Assembly (NCBI GenBank): GCA_913020115.1
Contig: CAJWBQ010000013.1
Span: 46,880 to 110,879 of the forward strand
Source: an uncultured Cellvibrionales bacterium
GTDB taxonomy: Bacteria; Pseudomonadota; Gammaproteobacteria; Pseudomonadales; Cellvibrionaceae
DNA length: 64,000 nucleotides
Reading direction: 5' to 3'
The first letter of the stretch is position 1. Each line of letters starts with the position of its first letter. The translations under genes were made by a program, and so were the position numbers. The notes beneath the pieces were generated by a model, which searched no databases, was not told the DNA's origin, and saw only the letters and a program-made list of their open reading frames with translations. Shown here piece after piece: positions 51,919-60,911 of the stretch.

Positions 51919-51946
51919 GAAAGGCCAAAAAATCAGGAACAAAACC

Positions 51947-52360
51947 GTGTTAAGCATCTCGCTCGCCGTCTCACTCCCCGATGAGGAAATAGAACTCACT
52001 GCCATTCGAGCTCAAGGGCCCGGCGGGCAGAATGTAAATAAAGTGTCGTCGGCTATTCACCTACGCTTTGATATTCGCGCTTCATCACTGCCCGAGTTCT
52101 ACAAGCAAGAGCTGCTTCGCCTCAAAGACAGGCGTATTAATAAAGAAGGCGTTGTGGTTATCAAGGCACAGCAGTTCCGCACTCAGGAGAAAAACCGAGA
52201 TGATGCGCTGGAACGCCTGCAAGCCCTAATTAGAGGTGTGGCGGTGGTACAAAAAACTCGACGCGCCACCAAACCGACTAAAGGCTCACAGCAAAAACGG
52301 CTCAACGGGAAAACCCTTCGGGGCCGCACAAAATCGCTTCGCGGCAGTGTTTTTGAATAA
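51947..52360 (+). CDS. arfB: ArfB (YaeJ) peptidyl-tRNA hydrolase, ribosome rescue factor
   Basis: A protein of 137 aa (E. coli ArfB is 140 aa). It contains the catalytic GGQ motif in RAQGPGGQNVNKVSSAIHLRFD, which enters the peptidyl-transferase centre of stalled ribosomes, and a basic, Arg/Lys-rich C-terminal tail (from about 105) that fills the empty mRNA channel. The start is GTG 51947: AGGA lies 9 bp upstream and the first residues (VLSISLAVSLPDEEIEL) align with the E. coli start. The stop abuts the convergent pilE stop (52361). Confidence 0.92.
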   Translation: MLSISLAVSLPDEEIELTAIRAQGPGGQNVNKVSSAIHLRFDIRASSLPEFYKQELLRLKDRRINKEGVVVIKAQQFRTQEKNRDDALERLQALIRGVAVVQKTRRATKPTKGSQQKRLNGKTLRGRTKSLRGSVFE

Positions 52361-52825
52361 TTACCAGCAACGAGCACCAGAATTCGCTTCTGAAAACACC
52401 CCCATAGAATCACTCGACCCACGTTCGCCAGTGTTAGTGATCGTTAGGCTTACGCAGGTCTGGTCGCTAGCTCGTTGAATGCCTAAAGCAGACACCTTTA
52501 CTTGAAAGCAGTTAACAAGATCACCGTCCTCACAGGGGCCTACCGAACCAATGTAGAAGCGCTCTTGGCTCAAGACTGAGCCATTTAAGCCTGATTCTGT
52601 TTCCAAATCGCTAGTATAAGAACCATTGCGCAAAAAATAAGCTTCTTCTCGCGCCGCAAGATCCAGAGCAAAAGCTCTGCCATCTGCGCGGCGCCCTTGA
52701 CTAATACCCGCCTGATACGAGGGCACTGCGATTACTATAAGCACCGCTATAATAGCCAGCACTATCAGCACTTCTATTAGTGTAAAACCTCGTAGGTATT
52801 CGCTGAATTCAGTGCTGCAAGACAT
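52361..52825 (-). CDS. pilE: PilE-type minor pilin
   Basis: A protein of about 154 aa with a type III prepilin leader: a short charged N-terminus then RGFTLIEVLIVLAIIAVLIVIAVPSY, cut after Gly by PilD. The globular part ends with paired cysteines (QTC and ARCW) that form the D-region disulfide. It belongs to the type IV pilus minor-pilin operon pilV-pilW-pilX-pilE. GAGG lies about 9 bp before the ATG at 52825, which overlaps pilX by 17 bp. The frame is open to 52849. Confidence 0.88.
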   Translation of the reverse strand: MSCSTEFSEYLRGFTLIEVLIVLAIIAVLIVIAVPSYQAGISQGRRADGRAFALDLAAREEAYFLRNGSYTSDLETESGLNGSVLSQERFYIGSVGPCEDGDLVNCFQVKVSALGIQRASDQTCVSLTITNTGERGSSDSMGVFSEANSGARCW

Positions 52826-53312
52826 CAATCCATGCCTCTCTACGACCACTGCGAGAAATGATGGTTTGTAGCCTCTTCACTCCACCCCGTAAAAGTTGGC
52901 TGCGAATGGAAACCCGGTAAATTGACTCTTCAATACCCAGATGCACTCTATGCCCTAAATATTCCACAATATAATCGTGATGCCCCTCTACTCCCAACAA
53001 GCTTTCATTAGAGCTAATAACATTCCAATTACTCAAATCGAGTAAGCGCGCTGAGCTGTCGTAAAAACCATCACTGGACAGTGAAAAGTCGAAGCTTCCC
53101 AAATCCAAGGGAACAGAATCAATAGACTGCTCGGCGAGCAAGAGATTGCGTTCCGCCACGGCTTCCAATTGCGCCTGACTTTGATAATGAGCCGCCATCT
53201 TGATTTCGAGCAAGGCCATGGACATGGCGTTGAGCCCTAACATGCTTACAATGACTAACACTATCAGGCTGATCAACAAGGCCGCCCCGCCTTGGCAATA
53301 TGCTCTCATCAT
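52809..53312 (-). CDS. pilX: PilX-type pilus assembly protein
   Basis: A 167-aa minor pilin. Its N-terminus reads QGGAALLISLIVLVIVSMLGLNAMSMALLEIKMA, the PilX_N pattern: G-G-A-A-L then a long hydrophobic helix, with the usual Phe absent. PilX promotes pilus assembly with PilV, PilW and PilE. It overlaps pilE and abuts pilW (its start is at the pilW stop base), so the operon is translationally coupled. Confidence 0.85.
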   Translation of the reverse strand: MMRAYCQGGAALLISLIVLVIVSMLGLNAMSMALLEIKMAAHYQSQAQLEAVAERNLLLAEQSIDSVPLDLGSFDFSLSSDGFYDSSARLLDLSNWNVISSNESLLGVEGHHDYIVEYLGHRVHLGIEESIYRVSIRSQLLRGGVKRLQTIISRSGRREAWIDVLQH

Positions 53313-54295
53313 TAGCCAGAATTCCGAATGGGCACTACGCGTTGATATAAACGCCTGCGGTAGTGACTTTCTTTGAGTGTAATATTGGGTGTGAAACTAT
53401 GGTCTCCGAGAATGTAGGTCTGCTGATCAACAAAGGAAGGGTCTGGGCACTCAGTTCGAACTAACAGCCACACCCTCACAGCCTGCACATCAGCCCACAC
53501 GCCCACACCATCGGCATTGAAATACTGCCCCGATACCTGATACTGAAATTGAATGTTTTCTACCCCCGACACGAGCTCCTCTCGCCTTGGCCGCCCCGAG
53601 GCGCTGAGCGTTTCACGAAAGAGCCCTGGTATGGGCAAACCTTGGCACTTTCTGCCCGAATCGCTTACGTAATAGGCGTAGCTGTTCAAGGCGTGATCAC
53701 TCAATGGCGACGACAGTATTTGATTGTCGGCCTCATCTCGTTCACTGCCACTAAAAATCTTACCTTCGCTAAGCCCCGCTCTAAAATAGATACGGGCTCT
53801 ATCATAGTGTTGACCCTGATTGACGGAACCGTTACGCGCCACAGCTTGCGGCGATAGATAGCGCGCAACCAAAATATCTCCCCTTAAATAATCTCGCTTG
53901 GGAATGCAATCGTAGCCATCATTGGTATCATTCAGACCAAAAAGGGGCTGTTCAATCATCCGCCCCCAACTGCTATCGCTCGACACACAGCGCGGTGCGC
54001 TTGCAGAGGGCCCTAGGCTGCCTGTTACCGTCAGCTTAGCTAGATGATTTTCACGCAGCTGCCCGTAAATACTTAGATAGCCAGAGCGCTGAACATCGTT
54101 ACTCAAAAGTTCAAGGCCAAAACGGCCACTGGCGCCCAAGCGACTTATTGTTTCGCTAAGCTCTAGGCTGCGTTTTGCACTCAGCAGTACATGCATCATC
54201 AAGGTAACTAACATCAGCCCCAATGCGCTGGCGACCATTAGTTCCACCAAACTAAAACCTCTGAGGCGCAGGCCTCTCAACACAAGCCCCTCCAC
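53312..54295 (-). CDS. pilW: PilW-type minor pilin
   Basis: A 327-aa minor pilin. The leader ends in RGFSLVELMVASALGLMLVTLMMHVLLSAKRSLE, the prepilin cleavage and hydrophobic helix, followed by a large domain with several cysteines (in PRCVSSD, YDCIPKRD, RKCQGLP, TECPDP) as in other PilW. PilW primes pilus assembly at the inner membrane. It ends one base into pilX and starts directly after pilV. Confidence 0.88.
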   Translation of the reverse strand: MEGLVLRGLRLRGFSLVELMVASALGLMLVTLMMHVLLSAKRSLELSETISRLGASGRFGLELLSNDVQRSGYLSIYGQLRENHLAKLTVTGSLGPSASAPRCVSSDSSWGRMIEQPLFGLNDTNDGYDCIPKRDYLRGDILVARYLSPQAVARNGSVNQGQHYDRARIYFRAGLSEGKIFSGSERDEADNQILSSPLSDHALNSYAYYVSDSGRKCQGLPIPGLFRETLSASGRPRREELVSGVENIQFQYQVSGQYFNADGVGVWADVQAVRVWLLVRTECPDPSFVDQQTYILGDHSFTPNITLKESHYRRRLYQRVVPIRNSG

Positions 54296-54796
54296 TTAAA
54301 ACCCCACTCTTGTTTGCCAGCAGCCCGAATTTCCCACTCGGTGAGTTAATTCTGTGCAATTGCCTCTTCTCTTGCTTTCACGACCCCAGCGGATACGCAA
54401 TAAAAACCCAGATTCGGTTCCGGGGATCGCTCGCAGGGATGTACTTACTGACTGCCATGTGAGATTCACTTCGCCTAGCCACTGGCTTAGTTCGTATGCC
54501 ACTAGCTGCTCCCGCGAGCAAGATTGAACCGCACAGTTTCTTGCAAACTCAGGCTTATCACCGTCACCTTCGTGCCCATACATCGCCAATATTGCTAGGT
54601 CGCTCGCATTTGCGCGCATTCTCCCTATTAGGTCTCGACTTAGTAGAACTGCTGAGCGTTGACTATCCGCCATGTGCACGTATCGCAGAGCCTTGGCTTG
54701 CAGAGAAGCCGCCCCTAAAATGCCCAGCGAAAGAATTCCCATAGCCACTAGCACTTCAATTAGGGTAAAACCCATGCCTTTTTTAAAAGCCAGCAT
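54296..54796 (-). CDS. pilV: PilV-type minor pilin
   Basis: A protein of about 166 aa. MGFTLIEVLVAMGILSLGILGAASLQAKALRYVHMADSQRS is the PilV leader plus helix. The globular part has cysteines in RNCAVQSCSRE and GNCTEL, GCW. The ATG at 54796 has a strong AAGGAGGGAG about 9 bp upstream, and I choose it over the ATG at 54823. It is the first gene of the minor-pilin operon. Neither fimT nor pilY1, which usually belong to this operon, is present in the window. Confidence 0.88.
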   Translation of the reverse strand: MLAFKKGMGFTLIEVLVAMGILSLGILGAASLQAKALRYVHMADSQRSAVLLSRDLIGRMRANASDLAILAMYGHEGDGDKPEFARNCAVQSCSREQLVAYELSQWLGEVNLTWQSVSTSLRAIPGTESGFLLRIRWGRESKRRGNCTELTHRVGNSGCWQTRVGF

Positions 54797-54839
54797 CTGA
54801 TAAATCTCCCTCCTTGGCAGCAAGGAAACAGGTTAAGCA

Positions 54840-57353
54840 ATGCACATTAATAAAACAGACACTTGCCGATTAACGGCTATAATTTCTGATGAGCGGCCAA
54901 ACTTCTCAATATCAAGCAGCCCATCCAAAGTAATAAGACAGTCTGGGCAAAGCGATCAATATCTGACAGGATACGGCCTATACTTTGCTATGGAGCCTGC
55001 GGTGTTTGCTGCCCAACTATTGAATCGACTGTCTACGAGTGTCACAACGCTCACAATTGTTGGAGCTGCGGCCTACTTTCTAGCTGCTTTAAGCAGCCAG
55101 TTTCTGTCAATACCTCCCGGTTTATCCAGCGCCGTTTGGCCTGCGGCCGGCATTGGACTAATAATGGTGCTGCACTTTGGCAGCAGAGCCGTCATCGGAG
55201 TTTTCATAGGCTCACTTGTCTACAACTTTCACGCGCGCTACGCCCCAGAATTAAATCTAAGTGTCGTAGTCAACATAATGTTGATGTCCGCTGGAGCCAG
55301 CGTTCAGGCCTATGTGGGCGGGCGGCTGATTGGTCCTATGGCCAATCGCGCCGAAATTCTTCTGAAAGAGAATGAAATATTTAAAATATACATATTTGCA
55401 GGCCCTCTAAGCTGCCTAATTTCAGCCACGATCGCCTGCACTACCTTGATGTCACTCACCTCAATCGAACATACAGTCCTGTTTCGCACATGGCTCACTT
55501 GGTGGGTGGGGGACACTATTGGCGTGCTGACTGTGCTGCCAATTTATCTACTTTTGTTGCACGGAGGCAATGCCAACAACCCAAAGCAATCTCTACGGGT
55601 AATAACGCCTTATCTCGTTATCTTCCTCGTCGCTGTCGCCATTTTTGATTACACCCGTGATATAGAATCGGATAAAGAGGAAAGAAAACTCCAGCAACGC
55701 AGCCGCATGTTTGCTTTTGCCATTGATAAACATATCAAAAACATGAATAACAGTGTGCACGGACTTCACGCCCTAGCGAGTACCTATAGTGAACTTCACT
55801 ACTCTGACTTCCTCCTTTATGTGGAAGGGATATATCCCAACTACCCTGGCTTGCGCGCTCTAGAATGGATCCCTTTTGTACCCCACAAGCAAAGGGAAAG
55901 TATTGAAGCGGCCATGAAGAACATAGTGCCCAACTCGTCTGGGCTTACTGAGCGCGATAGCAATGGTGCTTTAGTGAGCGCCGCAAAACGGGATTCATAT
56001 TTACCGGTGCATTTTATCTTCCCCCTGCAAGGCAATGAATCTGCATTTGCTTATGATTTAGCCTCCCAAGAAACTCGCAAAGCCGCCTTACTGTTAGCTC
56101 GCGAGACGGGTAATGAAATTGCAACAGGGCCAGTACGACTAGTGCAAGAAAAGGGTGAAGGGGATGTTTTTGGATTTCTTTTAATCAGAGCTCTCTACGA
56201 CAATCAGGCCGGCCATAAAAAGGTCAAAGGCTATGTGATTGGAGTCTTTGATGTAAACACTCTAATTCAAACTTCGCTGGCAGGACTAGACAGCGAAGCT
56301 TACGACATTGAACTGCTGGATGTTACCGACGCCAGTCGACCCGAGCGCCTCTACAGCCGAACTAGAGTGCCACTTGCGGAATCGGCGATTTCCCAAACTA
56401 TCTCTGTTAATAGTCGAGTCTGGCAGTTCAAAATTCAATCTTCGAGCGAAAATGCATCAGCCGAACAGGAGTGGAGTATTTGGCTGGTGCTCATTGGTAG
56501 TTTGCTAATGGTTAGCGTCTCTGGTGTCTTTTTTCTCACAGTCAACGGCAAAGCTACTTCTATTCGCCGACAAGTTATCGAAAAAACCCGCGAATTAAAA
56601 CTGGCAAAAAATAACGCTGAGGCCGCAAACCGAGCGAAAAGCGATTTTCTGGCCAGCATGTCACACGAATTGAGAACACCATTAAATTCTATCATTGGTT
56701 TTACCAAGCGCTTACTCGCGCGCGCCGACCAAAATAAAAGTGACGGCCTAGACCCTCGCAACCAAGAAGCCCTGGAAATAGTTCATCGCAATGGTGTACA
56801 CCTACTATCACTTATCACAGACATTCTTGATTTGTCTAAGATCGAAGCCGGAAAAATGGCCGTGCAGCGGGAATTCGTTATCCTTGATGACTTAGCTCTA
56901 TCGCTAGAGCAGCAACTTTCGGGCCTTATCCCCGCCGAAAAAAGACAAGCTCTTATTTTTCACTGCGAAGGTGAACGATGTTATGCCGATTCAAAAAGGC
57001 TCAAACAAATTCTCATCAACCTAATTTCAAATGCAATAAAATACAGTTCGCAAGGCGACATACTCATCAATATTACGCCAGGAACCATCAATGAGCAGCC
57101 TGGAATTATGTTTTCAATACAGGACCATGGCATGGGAATTAAAGAAGCTGACATTCCCCAACTGTTTCAGAAATTCAGCCAGATAAAAACCGACAATAGT
57201 AATCATATTGAAGGCACAGGCTTGGGCTTGGTGTTGGTGAAAGAACTGGTTGAATTACACGGCGGCCAAGTTTCACTTTCAAGCATCTGGCAAAAAGGCA
57301 GCACCTTCAAGTTCTGGCTGCCCGACTATGTAAACCCACAAGAGCAACAATAG
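54840..57353 (+). CDS. MASE1-CHASE sensor histidine kinase
   Basis: An 837-aa membrane kinase. MASE1 (about 62-275, eight hydrophobic segments, with PPGLSSAVWPAAGIGLIM) is followed by a CHASE domain (about 300-490; GLHALASTYSE and ALEWIPFVP are typical), TM at about 546-566, HisKA with H609 in SMSHELRTPLNS, and HATPase with NLISNAIKY, DHGMGI and GTGLGLVL. It has no receiver, and no response regulator is adjacent. The frame starts at ATG 54840 (AGG at 7 bp), but a promoter-like sequence lies inside its first codons, so the true start may be ATG 54990, next to MASE1. It overlaps the next gene by one base. Confidence 0.9.
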   Translation: MHINKTDTCRLTAIISDERPNFSISSSPSKVIRQSGQSDQYLTGYGLYFAMEPAVFAAQLLNRLSTSVTTLTIVGAAAYFLAALSSQFLSIPPGLSSAVWPAAGIGLIMVLHFGSRAVIGVFIGSLVYNFHARYAPELNLSVVVNIMLMSAGASVQAYVGGRLIGPMANRAEILLKENEIFKIYIFAGPLSCLISATIACTTLMSLTSIEHTVLFRTWLTWWVGDTIGVLTVLPIYLLLLHGGNANNPKQSLRVITPYLVIFLVAVAIFDYTRDIESDKEERKLQQRSRMFAFAIDKHIKNMNNSVHGLHALASTYSELHYSDFLLYVEGIYPNYPGLRALEWIPFVPHKQRESIEAAMKNIVPNSSGLTERDSNGALVSAAKRDSYLPVHFIFPLQGNESAFAYDLASQETRKAALLLARETGNEIATGPVRLVQEKGEGDVFGFLLIRALYDNQAGHKKVKGYVIGVFDVNTLIQTSLAGLDSEAYDIELLDVTDASRPERLYSRTRVPLAESAISQTISVNSRVWQFKIQSSSENASAEQEWSIWLVLIGSLLMVSVSGVFFLTVNGKATSIRRQVIEKTRELKLAKNNAEAANRAKSDFLASMSHELRTPLNSIIGFTKRLLARADQNKSDGLDPRNQEALEIVHRNGVHLLSLITDILDLSKIEAGKMAVQREFVILDDLALSLEQQLSGLIPAEKRQALIFHCEGERCYADSKRLKQILINLISNAIKYSSQGDILINITPGTINEQPGIMFSIQDHGMGIKEADIPQLFQKFSQIKTDNSNHIEGTGLGLVLVKELVELHGGQVSLSSIWQKGSTFKFWLPDYVNPQEQQ
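54856..54883 (+). promoter_or_regulatory. Candidate promoter with dyad in the spacer
   Basis: TATAAT (54878-54883) follows CAGACA (54856-54861; 4 of 6 to TTGACA) at 16 bp. The spacer holds GCCG-ATTAA-CGGC (54865-54877), a perfect dyad abutting the -10. If real, it drives the kinase from ATG 54990 and gives an operator-like site. Confidence 0.4.
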
Positions 57354-58660
57354 TGATTTACCGTTTTCCTATAAGCACTCTGAGCCGAATATGTTTAAGT
57401 GCTATTTGTTTTCTGAGCAGTGCCCACACATTAGCCAACAGCTATAATTTTTCAAATACGCGCTCTCCCTCCCTGCGAGATGACAGCCCAACGCTCTATG
57501 GCTTGAATATTTATCAAGCCAAACATCAGACTAGCGCAAGCGAAATTCATAAGGGCAAGACTGATAGGGCGCAGAACAAAACCTCACTCTCCAAGTTTTA
57601 CAATGCTATCGATACTCTCGAAACGGAAATGGGGCCCTTTAATCCAGCGCTAAGCCAGGCACTCAATCAACTCGGAGAGACCCTACAAAAGCAAGGGCAA
57701 CACAGCGAAGCCATCCGCATATTTAGACGCGCCATTCACGTTGATCGCGTCAATCAAGGCTTAGACACCCTCAAACAAATACCCGCAATAAAACGAATCA
57801 TCAGCAGCTATCTGGCTCTGAATAATTTTTCCAAGAGTGACGACGCCTACGAATATCTTTATTTTATTGAAAACCAAAACAATCAGCGAGATGAGGCGGA
57901 ATTACTTGACAGCCAAAAGCTTTATGCACGCTGGCAGCGCACGGCCTACCTCCTCGAACGTCATGACAATCAGCATCGACGACTGTTAAGACTGTATGAA
58001 CTGCACGCAAAAAATGTACAGGCGTTAGAATCCAAAGACCTCACCAACGACGTGCTCGTAGCCCACTACTACCAACAGCTCGACACCTTGTATTTACTGG
58101 ATCAGCACCCAGGTATAGAGCCGCTACCTCTGAGCCTTAATGCCGAAGAAGAACGCCGTATGGCCTTGGAATCTCGAGAAAAAACCCGGCTTCGACAGCT
58201 CAATAGAAACCCCTATTCTCAGGGTCTTAAGATTCTCAACAAAATTGCCGCAATTGTTGAGAATAAAGAACCTGCACAAAAACAAAGGCTAGCCCTTGCC
58301 AATGGAGACTGGCACACTTGGTTCGGTCGCAGTTATAAGGCCAAGTCGGAGTATGAAAAAATGGCTCTAGCCAGCGAGATCTCGAGCAGTGAGCCTCAGG
58401 CCTTACCTTTAAGCCCCCAAGCTTGGCCTGAGCAGTTTAATAAGCCTGATACTCGTCAGGGTCGAGTAAGCCTTGCGCTTAACATTAACAAGCAAGGTGA
58501 AGTTAAACATATGGAAGTAATTGCTCTGCATGCGAAACAGGGAAAGGTTTCAACTCTCGCCGTAAAACGACTGGTGCGGCAGTTGAAATTCCGCCCTAAG
58601 CTGAAACAGGGAATAAGCGTCGACTCTCTAGTTGTACGCGAATACAATTTTCGTTACTGA
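57353..58660 (+). CDS. Exported TPR protein with TonB C-terminal domain
   Basis: A 435-aa protein with a signal peptide (about 1-29, ending TLANS). A tetratricopeptide-like region (about 85-150, LSQALNQLGETLQKQGQHSEAIRIFRRAI) is followed by helices and a C-terminal TonB-type domain from about 370: QGRVSLALNINKQGEVKHMEVIAL and SLVVREYNFRY. There is no N-terminal transmembrane anchor for ExbBD contact, so it is not a classical energising TonB. GTG 57353 overlaps the kinase stop by one base (TAGTG), implying coupled translation. Its role next to a MASE1-CHASE kinase is unknown. Confidence 0.72.
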   Translation: MIYRFPISTLSRICLSAICFLSSAHTLANSYNFSNTRSPSLRDDSPTLYGLNIYQAKHQTSASEIHKGKTDRAQNKTSLSKFYNAIDTLETEMGPFNPALSQALNQLGETLQKQGQHSEAIRIFRRAIHVDRVNQGLDTLKQIPAIKRIISSYLALNNFSKSDDAYEYLYFIENQNNQRDEAELLDSQKLYARWQRTAYLLERHDNQHRRLLRLYELHAKNVQALESKDLTNDVLVAHYYQQLDTLYLLDQHPGIEPLPLSLNAEEERRMALESREKTRLRQLNRNPYSQGLKILNKIAAIVENKEPAQKQRLALANGDWHTWFGRSYKAKSEYEKMALASEISSSEPQALPLSPQAWPEQFNKPDTRQGRVSLALNINKQGEVKHMEVIALHAKQGKVSTLAVKRLVRQLKFRPKLKQGISVDSLVVREYNFRY

Positions 58661-58683
58661 AACTCATAACATAGGACATTATC

Positions 58684-59445
58684 ATGAGCACTGGAAAGAT
58701 CGTTGGCGGTATCGTATTAGGCCTCGTAGTGATTGTAGGCGGCGTGCTTTTTGTTGGCCTAAGTAACCTAAACGCGCTCATTAAAACCAACATTGAAACC
58801 GTGGGAAGTGAACTAACAGGCACCTCTGTGACCTTGGCCGAGGTAAATGTGAAAATTACCGAAGGTCACGGGGCATTACACCGCCTAGTTGTTGCCAACC
58901 CAGCAGGCTATAACAGCCCCTATGCATTCTCCATGGACAGTATTTCATTAGACATAGATCCACGGTCAATTACGGAGTCTGTGATCGTGATCAATAATAT
59001 CAGTATTGATGGCGCCAGCATCATTGCTGAACAAAAGTCCTTATCAGAAAATAATCTACAAACCATTTTAGACCAGCTTAAATCCAATGCTGGTAGCAGC
59101 AGCGCCAGCTCTGAGGAGGCTGCCGGCGGCCCTGATGTGAGGTTTATGGTTGAGCAGTTCAACTTTACCAACGCCAAAGCCCAAGTAATTTCCCCTCAGT
59201 ATGGTGAAAAAGAACTGAGCATGCCCGCCATCAAGCTAAGAGATATTGGCGACAAAGCCACAGGGCTTACATCAGAACAGCTTACACAGGCGCTGATTAG
59301 CCCCATCATTGCCAGCGCCAAAGCCCAAGTGAGTGGTATTATCAAAGCAAAAGCTCAAGCCAAACTTACGGAAAAGCTCAATGAGAAACTTTCCGACAAA
59401 GACAAAGCCAAAATTGATAAACTGAAGTCTCTATTTAAACGTTAA
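58684..59445 (+). CDS. AsmA-like membrane-anchored protein
   Basis: A 253-aa protein with one N-terminal transmembrane helix (IVLGLVVIVGGVLFVGL, about 9-27). It resembles AsmA/DUF748-type domains: ALIKTNIETVGSELTGTSVTLAEVNVKITEGHGALHRL and SISLDIDPRSITESVIVINNISIDGASI. Such proteins assist outer-membrane biogenesis or lipid transfer. The C-terminus is highly charged and Lys-rich. Its stop overlaps the convergent ppnN stop by 4 bp. It is 23 bp after the TonB-C protein. Confidence 0.72.
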   Translation: MSTGKIVGGIVLGLVVIVGGVLFVGLSNLNALIKTNIETVGSELTGTSVTLAEVNVKITEGHGALHRLVVANPAGYNSPYAFSMDSISLDIDPRSITESVIVINNISIDGASIIAEQKSLSENNLQTILDQLKSNAGSSSASSEEAAGGPDVRFMVEQFNFTNAKAQVISPQYGEKELSMPAIKLRDIGDKATGLTSEQLTQALISPIIASAKAQVSGIIKAKAQAKLTEKLNEKLSDKDKAKIDKLKSLFKR

Positions 59446-60797
59446 CGCTCTACCCGGTAGCAAGGTGAATAGGCGCTGCCGGGTAATTTCATACGTCCCT
59501 GATCCACAAATTGCAGTAAGAGCTTATCCAGATACGCCATTAGTTCTGCATCACCTCGAAGCACAAACGGGCCCTGTTTCGCAACAGCCGACAAACCTTC
59601 TGGTTTTATGTTACCCGCCACAATACCTGAAAAGGCACGCCGTAAATCGGCAGCCAGCTCTCCCCGATCACCGCCCTTAAATAATTTTAAGGCTGCCATA
59701 TTTTCGTGATTAGGAACAAAGGGTTGTTGCAGGCTTTCGTCGATATGCAGCGACCAGTTGAAGTGATACGCATCTCCCGATAGTCGACGGGCATCGCGCA
59801 CAGCCGCTATCCCCTTTCGCAGAGTTTTTGCTACCTGGATTGGGTCTTCAATCACAATGTCATAACAAGCTTGCGCCTCGGGCCCTAGCGTTGCACCAAT
59901 AAAGTCATCCAGCACGGTGAAGTAGGCCTCCGCAGACTCGGGGCCTGTGAGAACAATCGGCAACACCAGGCCATCATTGCGACGGTCGAGCATCACTCCC
60001 AAGATGTACAAGAGTTCCTCAGCGGTACCCACCCCACCAGGGAAAATAACAATTCCGTGAGCCATGCGCACGAAGGCCTCTAAACGTTTTTCGATATCCG
60101 GCAAAATTACCAGCTGATTCACAATCGGGTTCGGGGGTTCCGCGGCAATAATACTCGGCTCGGTAAGGCCAATATAACGCTTGGGATAAAGACGCTGTTT
60201 CGCGTGCCCTATTGTGGCTCCTTTCATCGGCCCTTTCATTGCGCCAGGCCCACAACCCGTGCAGATATCCATGCCTCTTAGGCCCAGTCGATAGCCTACT
60301 TCTTTGGTGTAGTTATATTCGTTATCTGAGATAGAATGACCGCCCCAACAAACCACCAAACCCGGCTCTTGACTAGGCGCGATTGCCTGCGCGTTGCGCA
60401 CAATTTCAAATACGATATCGGTAAGGTCTGCCCCTGGGCTTGCGCTCGATAGGGCGTCGCCATATTTCACTGCCACAAACAGAATATCTCGAAGAACTGC
60501 AAACAAGTGTTCGTGAATTCCCTGAATAAGTTCCCCGTCCACAAATGCCTGCTCAGGTGGGTTAATGAGCTCAAGCTTTACACCCCGATCTCGCTGTAAA
60601 ACATTGATCTCAAAATCCAGATGCTGGCCCAGTATGGCTTCAACGCTGTCGGTATTACTCCCAGAGCTAAGCACAGCCAAAGCGCACTGACGAAACAACT
60701 GATACAGCTGACTGGACGAAGACTGCCTGAGCAAACCCACTTCCCGCTGAGAGAGTAGGTTCATAGTGCCAGTAGGGTTAAGCTCGATAATATGCAC
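59442..60797 (-). CDS. ppnN: PpnN (YgdH) nucleotide 5'-monophosphate nucleosidase
   Basis: A 451-aa enzyme matching E. coli PpnN (454 aa) along its length. Central LOG-like domain: VVCWGGHSI, ICTGCGPGAMKGPMKGA, TEPSIIAAEPPNPIVN and the catalytic PGGVGTAEELLYILG (PGGxGTxxE). It cleaves nucleotide monophosphates, mainly GMP, to base and ribose-5-phosphate, and is stimulated by (p)ppGpp in E. coli. N- and C-terminal domains that regulate tetramer opening are both present. The start is GTG, with AGGA about 10 bp upstream. Confidence 0.94.
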   Translation of the reverse strand: MHIIELNPTGTMNLLSQREVGLLRQSSSSQLYQLFRQCALAVLSSGSNTDSVEAILGQHLDFEINVLQRDRGVKLELINPPEQAFVDGELIQGIHEHLFAVLRDILFVAVKYGDALSSASPGADLTDIVFEIVRNAQAIAPSQEPGLVVCWGGHSISDNEYNYTKEVGYRLGLRGMDICTGCGPGAMKGPMKGATIGHAKQRLYPKRYIGLTEPSIIAAEPPNPIVNQLVILPDIEKRLEAFVRMAHGIVIFPGGVGTAEELLYILGVMLDRRNDGLVLPIVLTGPESAEAYFTVLDDFIGATLGPEAQACYDIVIEDPIQVAKTLRKGIAAVRDARRLSGDAYHFNWSLHIDESLQQPFVPNHENMAALKLFKGGDRGELAADLRRAFSGIVAGNIKPEGLSAVAKQGPFVLRGDAELMAYLDKLLLQFVDQGRMKLPGSAYSPCYRVER

Positions 60798-60892
60798 TGT
60801 GGTTAATTTCCTTATCGCAAGTGATTAAGCTAAGTCTGGCCTATATTCCCTCATATTGACAAGCTAGGCACACTTAAGGCCCGCAGACTGTC

Positions 60893-60908
60893 GCCTTTTC
60901 AGGCAGAC
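60893..60908 (+). repeat. 16-bp direct repeat, left copy
   Basis: GCCTTTTCAGGCAGAC is identical to 61987-62002. It includes the stem GCCT-TTTC-AGGC. It lies 3 bp downstream of the stop of the 320-aa gene, while the other copy lies beyond that gene's promoter. Confidence 0.6.
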
Positions 60909-60911
60909 TGA

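Noticed and set aside
51917..51946. ATG start for arfB at 51917
   Set aside because: This ATG overlaps the TATAAT -10 and has no ribosome-binding site; GTG 51947 aligns with the known ArfB start.
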